From NCBI GenBank assembly GCA_028277845.1, contig JANQFL010000108.1, positions 62,001 to 126,000 of the forward strand: a stretch of 64,000 bases of DNA, in the 5' to 3' direction. Origin of the DNA: Sneathiellales bacterium (GTDB taxonomy: Bacteria; Pseudomonadota; Alphaproteobacteria; JANQFL01). The position numbers and the translations under genes are program-made. The notes beneath the pieces are model-generated. The model saw only the letters and a list, made by a program, of their open reading frames with translations. It did not search any database and had not been told where the DNA came from. Positions 19,693-28,041 of this stretch are shown one piece after another. Each line of letters starts with the position of its first letter. The stretch's first letter is position 1.

Positions 19693-20709
19693 TCAAGCCG
19701 CCCCGGCCGCATCCTCGGTGCCGGCGATGGCGATGGCCTGTTTCAAGGCCTGCGCCAGCAGTTCCGGCGCGTCGTCGCCCTCCAGCAGGGCCGCCAGCAA
19801 TGCATGGCCGTGCAGGCGCAGGATCTCGAACTGGCGGATATTGGTATCCGGTCCCGTCCCGATACCGTCCATGACCTTGCGCAGGGAAGTGACCAGATCC
19901 CGCACATGTTTGAGGTCGTGAGCCTGGACATATTCGGATATCTCTTCGACCAGCATGGACAATTTGGCGATATCGTCCTGATCCGGACGCAAGTATCCTT
20001 CGCTGCGCTCCAGATCCTGCTCGATTATCGTCGCGATACGCGCCAGTTCACCGGTCATGCGCTGGAGCCGCTGCAGGCCGACACTGAGACGCGCTTTTTT
20101 TAACGATTCCCGGTCGCAGCGGGCGGATTTGTCGCCCGTTGCCTTGTAGCGCAGGTTGTTGGGCACGACGATGGGTTCCGGATCGCCGGTGTTCTGACGT
20201 TCGCCGGTACGGCGGTCGGGTCCGACATAATCCGCCGTCGCGACGAATTTTTTGCGTGCGCGGACGAGATTCTCAATGCGGTCCGCGATCAGCTTGACCG
20301 ACAGGGGCTTGGCGATCAGGTCGTCGGCCCCGGCGTTCAATGTGTTCCAAATGCGCGACTCGTCGCGCTCCCAGGTCAGGACGATGATGACGGCAAAAGG
20401 ATTGGTGCCCAAACGGCCGCCGCGGATATCGCGGACGACCCGGTTGACGGATTCGTCACCGGCTTCGCTGTCCAGGATGAGCAAATCCGGGTCCCGCACC
20501 GTCACCATGTCGGCGGCTTCCTCGATGCTCTTGCATTCGCGCATGTTCAGAATGCCCAGGGCGCGCAAAATGTCGCGTACGACACGGGCGTGCGCCGTCG
20601 GCTCGAGCAATATCACTTCGATATTTGCGAAATCCAGTCTGGAATTCAGTCCGCTCATGGAATACTCGATACACCGGTCCTGTTGCGGAGGGGCCTGCTG
20701 ACGGGCCAT
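19693..20709 (-). CDS. Response regulator receiver protein with helical C-terminal domain
   Basis: The 338-residue protein has a receiver domain (about residues 30-150) with phosphoacceptor D80 in LLILDSE and the conserved Lys in LIAKPLS. The usual N-terminal acidic pair is reduced to one Glu (LLEPT). A linker with VGPDRR, common in alphaproteobacterial signalling proteins, precedes a helical C-terminal domain (about 205-330) with no DNA-binding motif. An in-frame ATG at 20658 (MSGLNSRL) is an alternative start. The output is therefore probably protein-protein interaction. It is divergent from the thioesterase gene, and no cognate kinase is adjacent. Confidence 0.85.
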   Translation of the reverse strand: MARQQAPPQQDRCIEYSMSGLNSRLDFANIEVILLEPTAHARVVRDILRALGILNMRECKSIEEAADMVTVRDPDLLILDSEAGDESVNRVVRDIRGGRLGTNPFAVIIVLTWERDESRIWNTLNAGADDLIAKPLSVKLIADRIENLVRARKKFVATADYVGPDRRTGERQNTGDPEPIVVPNNLRYKATGDKSARCDRESLKKARLSVGLQRLQRMTGELARIATIIEQDLERSEGYLRPDQDDIAKLSMLVEEISEYVQAHDLKHVRDLVTSLRKVMDGIGTGPDTNIRQFEILRLHGHALLAALLEGDDAPELLAQALKQAIAIAGTEDAAGAA

Positions 20710-20826
20710 TTGAGTGCCACACCCTTTAAGAATACGTTACCATTTCATATTCTCAACATTAGGTTGAATTGTAACAAAAAGGCCTACGCCAACCGCGTTA
20801 GCCGATGCACAGCCGAGGATGACCGC

Positions 20827-21255
20827 GTGAAAAAGTCCGATTTCGTCTTCTTTTTTCCTTTCCGAGTGCGTTACTCGGAAATCGACGGGCAGGGTGTCAT
20901 GTACAATGCCCACTACCTGACCTACTACGATACGGCGATCACCGAGTTCATGCGGTCCATCGGATACGACTACATGGGACAGGTTAAGCGCACCGGCGAG
21001 GATTTCCACCTGGTCAAGTCGCTGGTGGAATACAAGGCACCAATCCGATTCGACGATGACGTCGAGGTCCATGTCCGCGTCGGCCGCATCGGCCGTACCA
21101 GCCTGACCTTCGAACTGGCGGTCTTTCCCAAAGGCGGCGACCGGTTGATGGCGACCGGCGAAATCGTCTGGGTCAACACCAATCAGGCCACCCACCAGAC
21201 AACGCCCGTTCCCGCCGACCTGATCACGCTGCTCGACGCGGCGGCGGCGCAGTGA
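20827..21255 (+). CDS. Acyl-CoA thioesterase, 4-hydroxybenzoyl-CoA/YbgC hotdog family
   Basis: The start chosen is GTG 20827, because GAGGA (20815-20819) is seven bases upstream and the frame then opens KKSDFVFFFPFRVRYSEID; the open frame reaches further upstream but without a family match. The 142-residue product is a single hotdog domain. Its catalytic segment RYSEIDGQGVMYNAHYLTYYD carries the Asp of the 4-HBT/YbgC family. These enzymes hydrolyse acyl-CoA thioesters in the cytoplasm. The stop overlaps the GTG start of the next gene (GTGA), so the membrane protein is translationally coupled. Confidence 0.9.
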   Translation: MKKSDFVFFFPFRVRYSEIDGQGVMYNAHYLTYYDTAITEFMRSIGYDYMGQVKRTGEDFHLVKSLVEYKAPIRFDDDVEVHVRVGRIGRTSLTFELAVFPKGGDRLMATGEIVWVNTNQATHQTTPVPADLITLLDAAAAQ

Positions 21256-22178
21256 CGGAGAGTGAAGAGACGGCGATCGCCGGCCGGCGGGTGTTCGGCA
21301 TCGGCGCCGTGGTGTCCAAGACCGGTGCCGTTTACGCGCGCAATTTCGTGTTTCTCGCCACGCTGTACCTTGTGCTGGCGATCGTCATCTACATCGCCAG
21401 CGCCTATCTGCCCGCCCTGCTGATTTATGCCACCGCCGAGCTCGGCCTGGCGATGCAATGGTTCGATGAAACCTCCCTGCGCCACACCATGCAGCCGGTC
21501 GCCATTCTGACCAGGGTGGGCGTCGAACATTTCCTGACCATTCTGTGGTTTGCCTTCGCCATTTCCTTCGCCGCGCAGTGTGTGGCCGATGACGTGACCC
21601 AACGCGAAGTGTCTGTCCGCCGCAGTTTGGCCGCCGGATTCAAGTCGATGCCGGCCGTGACGGCGCTGGCGGCCTTGATCTGGGTGTTCAGCGTGCTGGC
21701 GTTGTTCGGCCCGCGCTTGATCGGAGAAGCCATGGTGGCCTCGGCGGCGGACCGGGGCGCGTTTGGCTTGACGTCCGGCTCGGCCATGGCGAACCCCTTT
21801 GTGGCTGTGATCGGGCTCGTGGGCCTGCTGTCGATGGTGCTGATCGCCGTTCTGTATTGGTTGTCCGTGCCGGCGGTCGTGTTCGAACGCAAGGGGCCGT
21901 TGTCGGCACTGTGGCGGGTGGTCGGGCTGAGCCGCGGGGCGCGCTGGCGGATCATCGGCCTGCTGTTGCTCGTCGTCGTCCTGGCCGTCGCGGCGGTGTT
22001 CTTCGTGTCCTTCGTCGTCGGCATGGTGGCCGACCTGACCGGACTGCAAGCCGTCAATTTCGCGGCCTATGTCTTCGGTGTGCTCGTCGTGGGCTGGGCC
22101 GCCACGGCCGCGCCCGTCGCCTACGCGTTGCTCCGGTCGGTCGAGGACGGCAAGGGCGACTTTGCCGCCTTCGGCTGA
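21252..22178 (+). CDS. Multi-pass membrane protein of unknown function
   Basis: The 308-residue protein starts with GTG at 21252 overlapping the thioesterase stop. It has about five or six hydrophobic segments, near residues 34-62, 93-115, 134-160, 182-212, 235-260 and 268-290, and no soluble domain. The paired-helix arrangement and the motif ALWRVVGLSRGARWRIIGLLLL resemble the membrane domain found in some glycerophosphodiester phosphodiesterase-associated proteins, but this is weak. Co-translation with a thioesterase may hint at lipid metabolism. I do not recognise it with confidence. Confidence 0.8.
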   Translation: MTESEETAIAGRRVFGIGAVVSKTGAVYARNFVFLATLYLVLAIVIYIASAYLPALLIYATAELGLAMQWFDETSLRHTMQPVAILTRVGVEHFLTILWFAFAISFAAQCVADDVTQREVSVRRSLAAGFKSMPAVTALAALIWVFSVLALFGPRLIGEAMVASAADRGAFGLTSGSAMANPFVAVIGLVGLLSMVLIAVLYWLSVPAVVFERKGPLSALWRVVGLSRGARWRIIGLLLLVVVLAVAAVFFVSFVVGMVADLTGLQAVNFAAYVFGVLVVGWAATAAPVAYALLRSVEDGKGDFAAFG

Positions 22179-22210
22179 ATAGATTCATTGAACGTACGGG
22201 GATCCATAAG

Positions 22211-22675
22211 ATGACCGGTTCACAGGTTCCACCCGACCGCATGCCTCATGGCGGTTGGGCGCCGCTGATGTTGGAACTCGCCGTTACGGACTTGGAAGTC
22301 AGTTTGGGTTTCTGGTCCGAGGTGCTGGGATTCACGGTTGCCTACCGCCGTGACGAGGAAGGCTTTGTGTTTTTGGAAAGAGATGGCGCCCAGGTCATGT
22401 TGTGCCGCCGGAACGGCCGTTACGAGACCGGGCCGATGAACTCACCGTTCGGGCAGGGCGTGATGCTGCAGATCGCGGTGGGAGATTTGCAAGCTGTTTT
22501 GTCCGCCATGGCGGAACACGCGTGGCCGCTCTACGAGCCGCCGAGACAAGCCTGGTACCGGGTCGGTGATCAAGAGGGCGGCAACTATCAGGTCCTGGTT
22601 CAGGACCCCGACGGATATCTGCTGATGCTGGCTGAAGATATCGGCCTGCGCCCCCATTTACCCGCGCCCGTCTGA
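22211..22675 (+). CDS. VOC superfamily (glyoxalase/bleomycin resistance-like) protein
   Basis: The start at ATG 22211 gives 154 residues. The sequence has the beta-alpha-beta-beta-beta pattern of VOC proteins: LMLELAVTDLEVSLGFWSEV, then GFVFLERDGAQVMLCRR, then VMLQIAVGDLQAVLSAM, then VLVQDPDGYLLML. The last Asp-Pro-Asp-Gly stretch is characteristic of bleomycin-resistance-like members. The substrate cannot be told. It lies 32 bases after the membrane protein gene and may share its transcript. Confidence 0.85.
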   Translation: MTGSQVPPDRMPHGGWAPLMLELAVTDLEVSLGFWSEVLGFTVAYRRDEEGFVFLERDGAQVMLCRRNGRYETGPMNSPFGQGVMLQIAVGDLQAVLSAMAEHAWPLYEPPRQAWYRVGDQEGGNYQVLVQDPDGYLLMLAEDIGLRPHLPAPV

Positions 22676-22771
22676 CGTTTCATTGACGTTACGCCAGGGT
22701 ACGGCCCGTAAGTCCAGATTTACAAACGATAAATTATCGGCCGGCGCGTCTGTTGGAGTCGGCGGTGGGCG

Positions 22772-23344
22772 TCACAAACCGGCATGCCCGAAGCCCTTGG
22801 CCGTCCGGTCGAGGGGATCGGGATCAAGACCGAGATAGGTCTTGCGGAACTTGTCCCACATGGCCAGGCGCGACCAGTCCGGCGTCTTGAGGATCTTGTC
22901 CGCGTTCGTCAGGTAGGGATTGGGAAAGAACACCGTCATCATCTGTTCGTCTTCGCCGTTGTGCAGCCGCAATGCCCAACTGCGCGGCGCGCCATCGTGG
23001 CCCAGAATGCGGTAAAGCTCCGCCCGTCCGCATTGCCGGTGGGCGGCGACGTCCGCGGGTGTCGGCTCCCGGGCCGGGCCCTTGTGCGGGCCGATGCAGA
23101 GGTGAATATGCCAGTCGCCGAAATCGACCGTGAGGTACCCGTCCATGACACCGATGCGGGCCGGAGCGCTACGAGGGCGAATTTCGAACACGGCGCCCTG
23201 TACCATCGGTCCGAACACGATCTCGTGCCAATGGTTCTCGAACATGTCGGTCAGCAGGGGCTGCAGGACATCGAGCGCCGGTTCGAGCGGGAACACTTCG
23301 AGCCGGCCGATGCCGGGTTCGTCTATGATATGGGATGACGCCAT
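22772..23344 (-). CDS. Conserved protein of unknown function
   Basis: The 190-residue protein has no signal peptide or membrane segment. Notable features are a His/Trp-rich region (FGDWHIHLCIGPHKGP) and the segments HRQCGRAELYRILG, SWALRLHNGEDEQMMTVFFPNP and LAMWDKFRKTYLGLDPDPLDR. The composition looks like a genuine conserved cytosolic protein, possibly one of the DUF families seen in Proteobacteria, but I cannot name it safely. It lies next to the GntR regulator on the same strand with a 48-base gap. Confidence 0.75.
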   Translation of the reverse strand: MASSHIIDEPGIGRLEVFPLEPALDVLQPLLTDMFENHWHEIVFGPMVQGAVFEIRPRSAPARIGVMDGYLTVDFGDWHIHLCIGPHKGPAREPTPADVAAHRQCGRAELYRILGHDGAPRSWALRLHNGEDEQMMTVFFPNPYLTNADKILKTPDWSRLAMWDKFRKTYLGLDPDPLDRTAKGFGHAGL

Positions 23345-23392
23345 GCGTTCAGTGTCGCGGCCGGGCCGCCTGAAGTAAAGCGGGCCGCGCGC

Positions 23393-24043
23393 TCAGTCGT
23401 CGCTGAGATGCAGGGCGAGACCGTCCTTGACGTGCTGGATCATGGCGGTCTGGGCTTTCTCGGGGTTGCCCGCGGCGATGATGTCGTAAAGCTCCAGATG
23501 GGCGTCGGGGTCGGGTGTCACGGCGCCGGCGCGGGTGGCGGCGAAAAGCCAAAGCGACAGGCCCCGGTTCCACAGATTGTCGAACATGTCGATCAGGATG
23601 GGATTGCCGGTCTGGGCGACGATCAGCCGGTGAATGTCGCGGTTGGCGTTGAACTCTTCCTCCAGCGTGGGGTCTTTCATCGCCCGCTCGGTGTCCACCG
23701 CCTTTTTCAGGCGGGTCAGGCTCTCGGGCGTCCCGTTGGCGGCCAGGCTGTAGGCGGCGTGGCCTTCGATGGCTTCCCGCGCGCCGTAAAGCGCCCGCAC
23801 TTCGTCGTCGGAAATCTCACGGATGGAAAACCCCTTGCGGCCGGTCTGTTCCAGGATACCTTCCTGCTCCAGGCGCAACAGGGCCTCGCGCACCGGTGTG
23901 CGGCTGACGTTGATCTCCGCCGCGATCTGTTCCTGGATCAAACGGTCGCCCGGCGCAATCCGCCCGTTAACGATTGCGTGAAGTATTTGGTCGTATATAT
24001 CAACCGCCAGTCGTGGTCTCGCGGTTGGCGCCTGTCTAAACAT
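23393..24043 (-). CDS. GntR family transcriptional regulator, FCD subfamily
   Basis: Starting at ATG 24043, which has AAAGGG nine bases upstream, the protein has 216 residues; the open frame continues upstream to 24148 through the operator and is not expected to be translated there. The winged HTH (about residues 10-75) contains IYDQILHAIVNGRIAPGDRL and VSRTPVREALLRLEQEGIL. The FCD ligand-binding domain (about 85-212) has metal-site residues in EEFNANRDIHRLIV and IIAAGNPEKAQTAMIQHV. A 17-bp palindrome lies 26 bases upstream, suggesting autoregulation. The same palindrome recurs before three other promoters, so this is the likely local regulator. Confidence 0.93.
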   Translation of the reverse strand: MFRQAPTARPRLAVDIYDQILHAIVNGRIAPGDRLIQEQIAAEINVSRTPVREALLRLEQEGILEQTGRKGFSIREISDDEVRALYGAREAIEGHAAYSLAANGTPESLTRLKKAVDTERAMKDPTLEEEFNANRDIHRLIVAQTGNPILIDMFDNLWNRGLSLWLFAATRAGAVTPDPDAHLELYDIIAAGNPEKAQTAMIQHVKDGLALHLSDD

Positions 24044-24068
24044 CACACTTTGCCCTTTAACAGAATCA

Positions 24069-24085
24069 TTGTATACAGGATACAT
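24069..24085. promoter_or_regulatory. Operator site A, gntR/ridA divergence
   Basis: The sequence TTGTATACAGGATACAT is an imperfect palindrome with eight-base arms around a central A, matching the form of FCD-type GntR operators. It lies between the divergent gntR and ridA genes. Its last bases overlap the proposed ATG of ridA at 24084. Confidence 0.72.
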
Positions 24086-24494
24086 GGTAGTCTTGTCAGC
24101 ATCTGGTCGTGGCCGATTCGAAAAAATTGGCTCGTATTCGCGAGCCAAGCGCGTCGGGCCATTCGTATACGTCGCCGGGACAACATCGATGCAACAAAAC
24201 GGTACGGTATACGCACCGTTTGATATTTACGAGCAATCGGTCTTCATTTTCAAACAAATTGAGAAGGCCCTCGGCGCCGTTGGAGCGGAAATGCGGCATG
24301 TGGTCAAAACCAAGGCCTATGTGACCGATATGCGCGACGCCGGCGGCTTCATCAAGGCCCACGGCGAGGTTTTCAAGGACATCGAACCCGTGCTCACCGG
24401 CGTCCAGGCCGGTTTGACCACGCCGGGCATGATGGTCGAGGTGGAAGTCGACGCCGTCATCCATACGCCGGACGGCAAGATCGAGTTCGACTGA
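24084..24494 (+). CDS. RidA family protein
   Basis: The 136-residue RidA/YjgF-YER057c-family protein has the segment RVGPFVYVAGTTS, the central KTKAYVTDM and C-terminal VEVEVDAVIH. RidA proteins deaminate reactive enamine/imine intermediates from amino-acid or amine metabolism; members in catabolic clusters often act on pathway imines. The start is uncertain: ATG 24084 has only CAGGA three bases upstream and lies inside operator A, while TTG 24096 is an alternative. The catalytic Arg near the C-terminal part of canonical RidA is not obvious to me. It is divergent from gntR, which ties it to the amine regulon. Confidence 0.88.
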   Translation: MVVLSASGRGRFEKIGSYSRAKRVGPFVYVAGTTSMQQNGTVYAPFDIYEQSVFIFKQIEKALGAVGAEMRHVVKTKAYVTDMRDAGGFIKAHGEVFKDIEPVLTGVQAGLTTPGMMVEVEVDAVIHTPDGKIEFD

Positions 24495-24739
24495 CCCGCA
24501 CGCCGCGTTCGGCCACAAAGTTTCCTGAAATTGTCTGCCGCGCCGTGCGTGGACGCGCCGTCCTGCGCGCCATTCACCGAAGATCCGGGTGCTTGGCCAT
24601 CCTTATGTGAGCCCGAAACCACTTGCCTTGAATGCGGTCCTGAATTGCAATTGCCGCCGGGGACAAGTGGTGCTATCCTCTATTGAATACAGTATTCAAA
24701 AAATGAAATACTGACCGACATAGCTGGGAGGGGCCTCAT
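24495..24739 (+). other. Intergenic region before the Liv-type transporter operon
   Basis: The left two-thirds shows no gene or clear structure. The right end carries the promoter (24651-24679) and operator B described separately, then an unusually strong ribosome-binding sequence GGGAGGGG before ATG 24740. Confidence 0.5.
24651..24699 (+). promoter_or_regulatory. Promoter and operator site B of the Liv-type transporter operon
   Basis: A plausible sigma-70 promoter is TTGCCG (24651-24656), a 17-base spacer, then TATCCT (24674-24679). The perfect 17-bp palindrome TTGAATACAGTATTCAA follows at 24683-24699, covering the expected transcription start near 24686. That position fits repression by the GntR regulator. 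The palindrome is seen directly; its use as an operator is inferred from its recurrence at three other promoters. Confidence 0.72.
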
Positions 24740-24850
24740 ATGACGTTGAGGCACACATACGGAAACGCGGCGCGACGCCCGTGCGCCGGTAGGCAGGCCG
24801 ACACCCGTTCGTCCGCGCCCGTGGTTCCGCGAGCGGTCGGGGCGGCCTGA
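24740..24850 (+). CDS. Possible 36-residue leader ORF upstream of livM-livG
   Basis: An ATG at 24740 is preceded six bases upstream by GGGAGGGG, the best ribosome-binding sequence in the leader. It opens a 36-codon frame (MTLRHTYGNAARR...) ending TGA at 24848-24850, two bases before the ATG of the permease gene. The permease ATG has no good ribosome-binding site of its own. The peptide is Arg/Ala-rich and resembles no family, so translation for coupling is a more likely role than a functional peptide. Chance occurrence is possible. Confidence 0.35.
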   Translation: MTLRHTYGNAARRPCAGRQADTRSSAPVVPRAVGAA

Positions 24851-24852
24851 GC

Positions 24853-26751
24853 ATGTCGGCCGGACTGACCGACACGGCGGCGATCACGCCCGGGCGCATC
24901 GATCAGCGCACCCGCGAATGCCTGTGGTCGTTCGGCCTGTTGTTGCCGGCCGTTCTCATCATCATCGGATTGGCGTCTCTCAGCGGCGTGGTACAGCGCG
25001 AGCTGCTGCTGCTCGGTTGCGTCAACATCATCGCCGCCACGGGGCTCGGACTGTTTTCCGGGACCAGCGGCATCCTCTCGCTGGGGCATGTCGCCTTTTT
25101 CGGCGTCGGCGCCTACGTCTCCGCCTGGTTTACCCTGCCGGCGGGCATGAAGTCGTTCCTGCTGGCCGATATGCCGTTGTTCATCCAGGAAGCCGAATGG
25201 TCGCTGGTGGCGTCCCTGCCGATGGCCGTGCTGGCCGCCATGGTGGTGGGTGCCGTCTCCGGCGTGATCATCATGCGCCTGCGCGACACCTCCGCCGTGA
25301 TCGCCAGCTTCGGCCTGGTCGTCATCGCCTATCTGATTTTCACCGGCGCCAAGGCCCTGACCAACGGCAAGCAATCGCTTTACGGCCTGCCGACCGAGCA
25401 GGCCACCTGGCCGGTGTTCATCGGCGCCCTGGCGGCCGCGCTGGCTGCGGCCTATTACCTGAAAAGCACCCGCTTCGCCCGCAACATGGAAGCGACGCGG
25501 GACGAGGAACAGGCGTCCCGGTCCATCGGCATCGAACCCCAGTTCCACATCTTCCTGTTCTGGACCGCCAGCGCGGGTATCGTCGGCCTGGCCGGCGCGT
25601 TGTTCGGCCACGTCACCGGCGTCATCTCGCCCAACGGCTTCTATCTGGAAAAAACCTTCGCCCTGGTGGTGATGATCATCCTGGGCGGCTACCGTTCGGT
25701 CAGCGGCTGCGTCATCGGCGCGGTGGTCATCACCGTCGCCGAAGAAATTTTCCGCAAGACCGAGGAATATCTCGGCACCTTCGCCGGTACGGAACTCGCC
25801 TTCGGTTTCGAGTTCCCGCTGGTTTTCGGCCTCACCGCGATTTCGTTCTCGATCATGATCCTGATCATCCTCTACAAGCGGCCGGAAGGCGTATTGGGGT
25901 ACCGGGAAATTGCCGCCGTGCTCGGCGGCCGGTTCGGCCTCGGCGGTGGTTCAACCGACGAAGGCGCGTCCGACTACCGGCTGCCGACCTATGCGGTGCC
26001 GCGCGACAGCGTGCTGGAAACCACGGCGCTGTCCAAATCCTATACCGGCCTCAAGGCCCTCGACGACGTGAGCGTGCGGGTCGAGGCCGGCGAGATCGTC
26101 GGACTGATCGGCCCCAACGGCGCCGGCAAGACCACGTTCATCAACGTGCTGACCGGCTCGTTGTACGCCTCAAGCGGTACCATCAGGTTCAATCATGAAG
26201 ACGGCACCGAATGGAGCGCCGTCAAACTGGCCCGCAGCGGCCTGGGGCGGACGTTTCAGAACATTCGCCTGTTTTCCTCGCTCACGGTCCTGGAGAACGT
26301 CATCTCCGCCGTCACCGTGCGCACGCCGGGCCTGAGCCGGCCGGAGGCGCAGGTGCGGGCCATGAGCTGGCTGAGTTTCCTCGGCTTGGAGGACAAGGCC
26401 AATATCCTGTCCCGCAATCTGGCCTACGGCGATCAGCGCCGGCTCGAAATCGCCCGGGCCCTGGCCCTGGAACCGGCCTTTCTGCTGCTCGACGAGCCGG
26501 TGGCGGGCATGAACGCCGCGGAAACCGAAGCACTGAAGGAGCCGCTTCGGCAAATCGTTTCGGAATTCGGCATCGGTATCCTGCTCGTCGAACATGATCT
26601 CAAAATGGTCATGCAGCTCTGCGACCGGATCTACGTGCTGAACAAGGGCCAACTCATCGCGGAGGGCTCGCCCACGGACGTCGCCAGCAACGCGCAAGTC
26701 GTTGAGGCATACGTAGGAGAAGAAACCGATCACCTGACAACGCATGCATAA
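24853..26751 (+). CDS. Liv-type ABC transporter, LivM permease fused to LivG ATPase
   Basis: This 632-residue protein is a fusion. Residues about 20-350 are a LivM-type permease with multiple transmembrane helices and the family segment VVMIILGGYRSVSGCVIGA. Residues about 385-630 are a LivG-type ATPase with Walker A GPNGAGKT, signature LAYGDQRRLEIARAL and Walker B FLLLDEPVAGM. It imports a hydrophobic or amino-acid-like substrate with the products of the next three genes. The order fusion, binding protein, livF, livH is unlike the standard livKHMGF. Operator B upstream places the operon under the GntR regulator. The substrate is not known; an amine or amino acid is inferred from the neighbours. 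Confidence 0.93.
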   Translation: MSAGLTDTAAITPGRIDQRTRECLWSFGLLLPAVLIIIGLASLSGVVQRELLLLGCVNIIAATGLGLFSGTSGILSLGHVAFFGVGAYVSAWFTLPAGMKSFLLADMPLFIQEAEWSLVASLPMAVLAAMVVGAVSGVIIMRLRDTSAVIASFGLVVIAYLIFTGAKALTNGKQSLYGLPTEQATWPVFIGALAAALAAAYYLKSTRFARNMEATRDEEQASRSIGIEPQFHIFLFWTASAGIVGLAGALFGHVTGVISPNGFYLEKTFALVVMIILGGYRSVSGCVIGAVVITVAEEIFRKTEEYLGTFAGTELAFGFEFPLVFGLTAISFSIMILIILYKRPEGVLGYREIAAVLGGRFGLGGGSTDEGASDYRLPTYAVPRDSVLETTALSKSYTGLKALDDVSVRVEAGEIVGLIGPNGAGKTTFINVLTGSLYASSGTIRFNHEDGTEWSAVKLARSGLGRTFQNIRLFSSLTVLENVISAVTVRTPGLSRPEAQVRAMSWLSFLGLEDKANILSRNLAYGDQRRLEIARALALEPAFLLLDEPVAGMNAAETEALKEPLRQIVSEFGIGILLVEHDLKMVMQLCDRIYVLNKGQLIAEGSPTDVASNAQVVEAYVGEETDHLTTHA

Positions 26752-26778
26752 AAAGTGAGCAAACAGAGAGGAAATGCC

Positions 26779-27954
26779 ATGTCTATGAAAAAACTACTGG
26801 CCGCCGGTTTGACCGCCACCGCCCTCGCGGGCGTCTGGGGCACGCCGGCTCTTGCGGAGGATTTCGTCATCGGCGCCGTCAGCGCCCGGACCGGATTCAT
26901 GGCCGCCTACGACGCGCCGTTCATGCAGGGCGTTTCCATGTATGTGGAGGAAGCCAACAAGTCCGGCGGGCTGAACGGCAAGTATCCCATCAAGCTGATC
27001 GAGCGCGACGATACCTCCGACCCGCAAAAGGCGGCGATTTCGGTGGCCGAGCTTCTGAAGAACGATAACCCCAACGTGTTCATTTCCAGTGCGATCTCTC
27101 CGGCCGCCATCGCCGCCGGCACCATGGTCAAGAAAAAGAACCTGCTGATCATGCACACCATCGCCTCGCAGCCGACCATTCCGGCCCGCGCCGGTGGCGG
27201 CAGCTATCTGGTCATGATGTCGGATGCCCACATGGGCGGCGTCTACGCCAAGTTCGCCCGCGAGGATCTGAAAGCCAAGACGGCGTACATCATCACGTCC
27301 GATTTCGATCCCTACACCGAGTTCCTGCCGCTCTACTTCAAGGACCTGTTCGAGAAAATGGGCGGCAAGGTCGTCGGCCAGTCCAGCTTCACCTACGACC
27401 AACAGGAATTCTCCAAGGTGGTCGCCGACATCAAGAAGATGCCGCAGGAGCCCGATGTCATCGTCGCCATGCCGTTCGACAACGATTTCCCGATCTTCAT
27501 CAACCAGCTGCGGGCCGGTGGCGTCAAGTCGACCTACCTCGGACCCGACGTGCTTGACCAGCCGTCCGTCAAGGGCCTGGGCAAGGTTGTCGAGGGCGTG
27601 CACTACGTGACCATGGCGGCGCCGTCCGCCAGCGCTTCGGCCGGAGCCTTCGTCAAGGCTTACGAAGCCAAGTTCGGCAACGCGGACAGCTTCTATCCGG
27701 CCATGGTCGGCTACAGTGCCATGCGCATGGTCGCCGCTGCGGTCAAGGCGGCCGGCAGTGTCGATCCCAAGGCGATCCGCGATGCCTTCGGTCAGCTCGA
27801 AAACGTCGAAACCGAAATCGGTTCGGTCACCTTCAAGGGCGTGGGCAAGGCCCCGAACCTGCCGGTGCACGTCATGCGCATCGAAGGCGGCAAGGGCAAG
27901 TACCTGAAGTCGATCAAGCTCGACCCATCGGAAATCCCGACCGCCCGCAAGTAA
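26779..27954 (+). CDS. ABC transporter substrate-binding protein (Peripla_BP_6 family)
   Basis: The start chosen is ATG 26779, since GAGAGG lies about seven bases upstream and MSMKKLLAAGLTATALAG forms a signal peptide cut near PALA-ED; the GTG at 26755 has no such support. The mature protein (about 365 residues) has the type I binding fold of Liv/amide-binding proteins: DFVIGAVSARTGFMAAYD at the start, ERDDTSDPQKAAISVAEL, and later ITSDFDPYTEF. It captures the substrate in the periplasm for the LivM-LivG/LivH/LivF transporter. Ligand identity cannot be read from the sequence. Confidence 0.93.
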   Translation: MSMKKLLAAGLTATALAGVWGTPALAEDFVIGAVSARTGFMAAYDAPFMQGVSMYVEEANKSGGLNGKYPIKLIERDDTSDPQKAAISVAELLKNDNPNVFISSAISPAAIAAGTMVKKKNLLIMHTIASQPTIPARAGGGSYLVMMSDAHMGGVYAKFAREDLKAKTAYIITSDFDPYTEFLPLYFKDLFEKMGGKVVGQSSFTYDQQEFSKVVADIKKMPQEPDVIVAMPFDNDFPIFINQLRAGGVKSTYLGPDVLDQPSVKGLGKVVEGVHYVTMAAPSASASAGAFVKAYEAKFGNADSFYPAMVGYSAMRMVAAAVKAAGSVDPKAIRDAFGQLENVETEIGSVTFKGVGKAPNLPVHVMRIEGGKGKYLKSIKLDPSEIPTARK

Positions 27955-28041
27955 CCGCCACATGCCGTCGGATGGTCCGGTTCCCTGTACCGGGCCATCC
28001 GCGGCCGGTGGTTTTCGGCGTCCATCAGACAAGGGCCGGCC

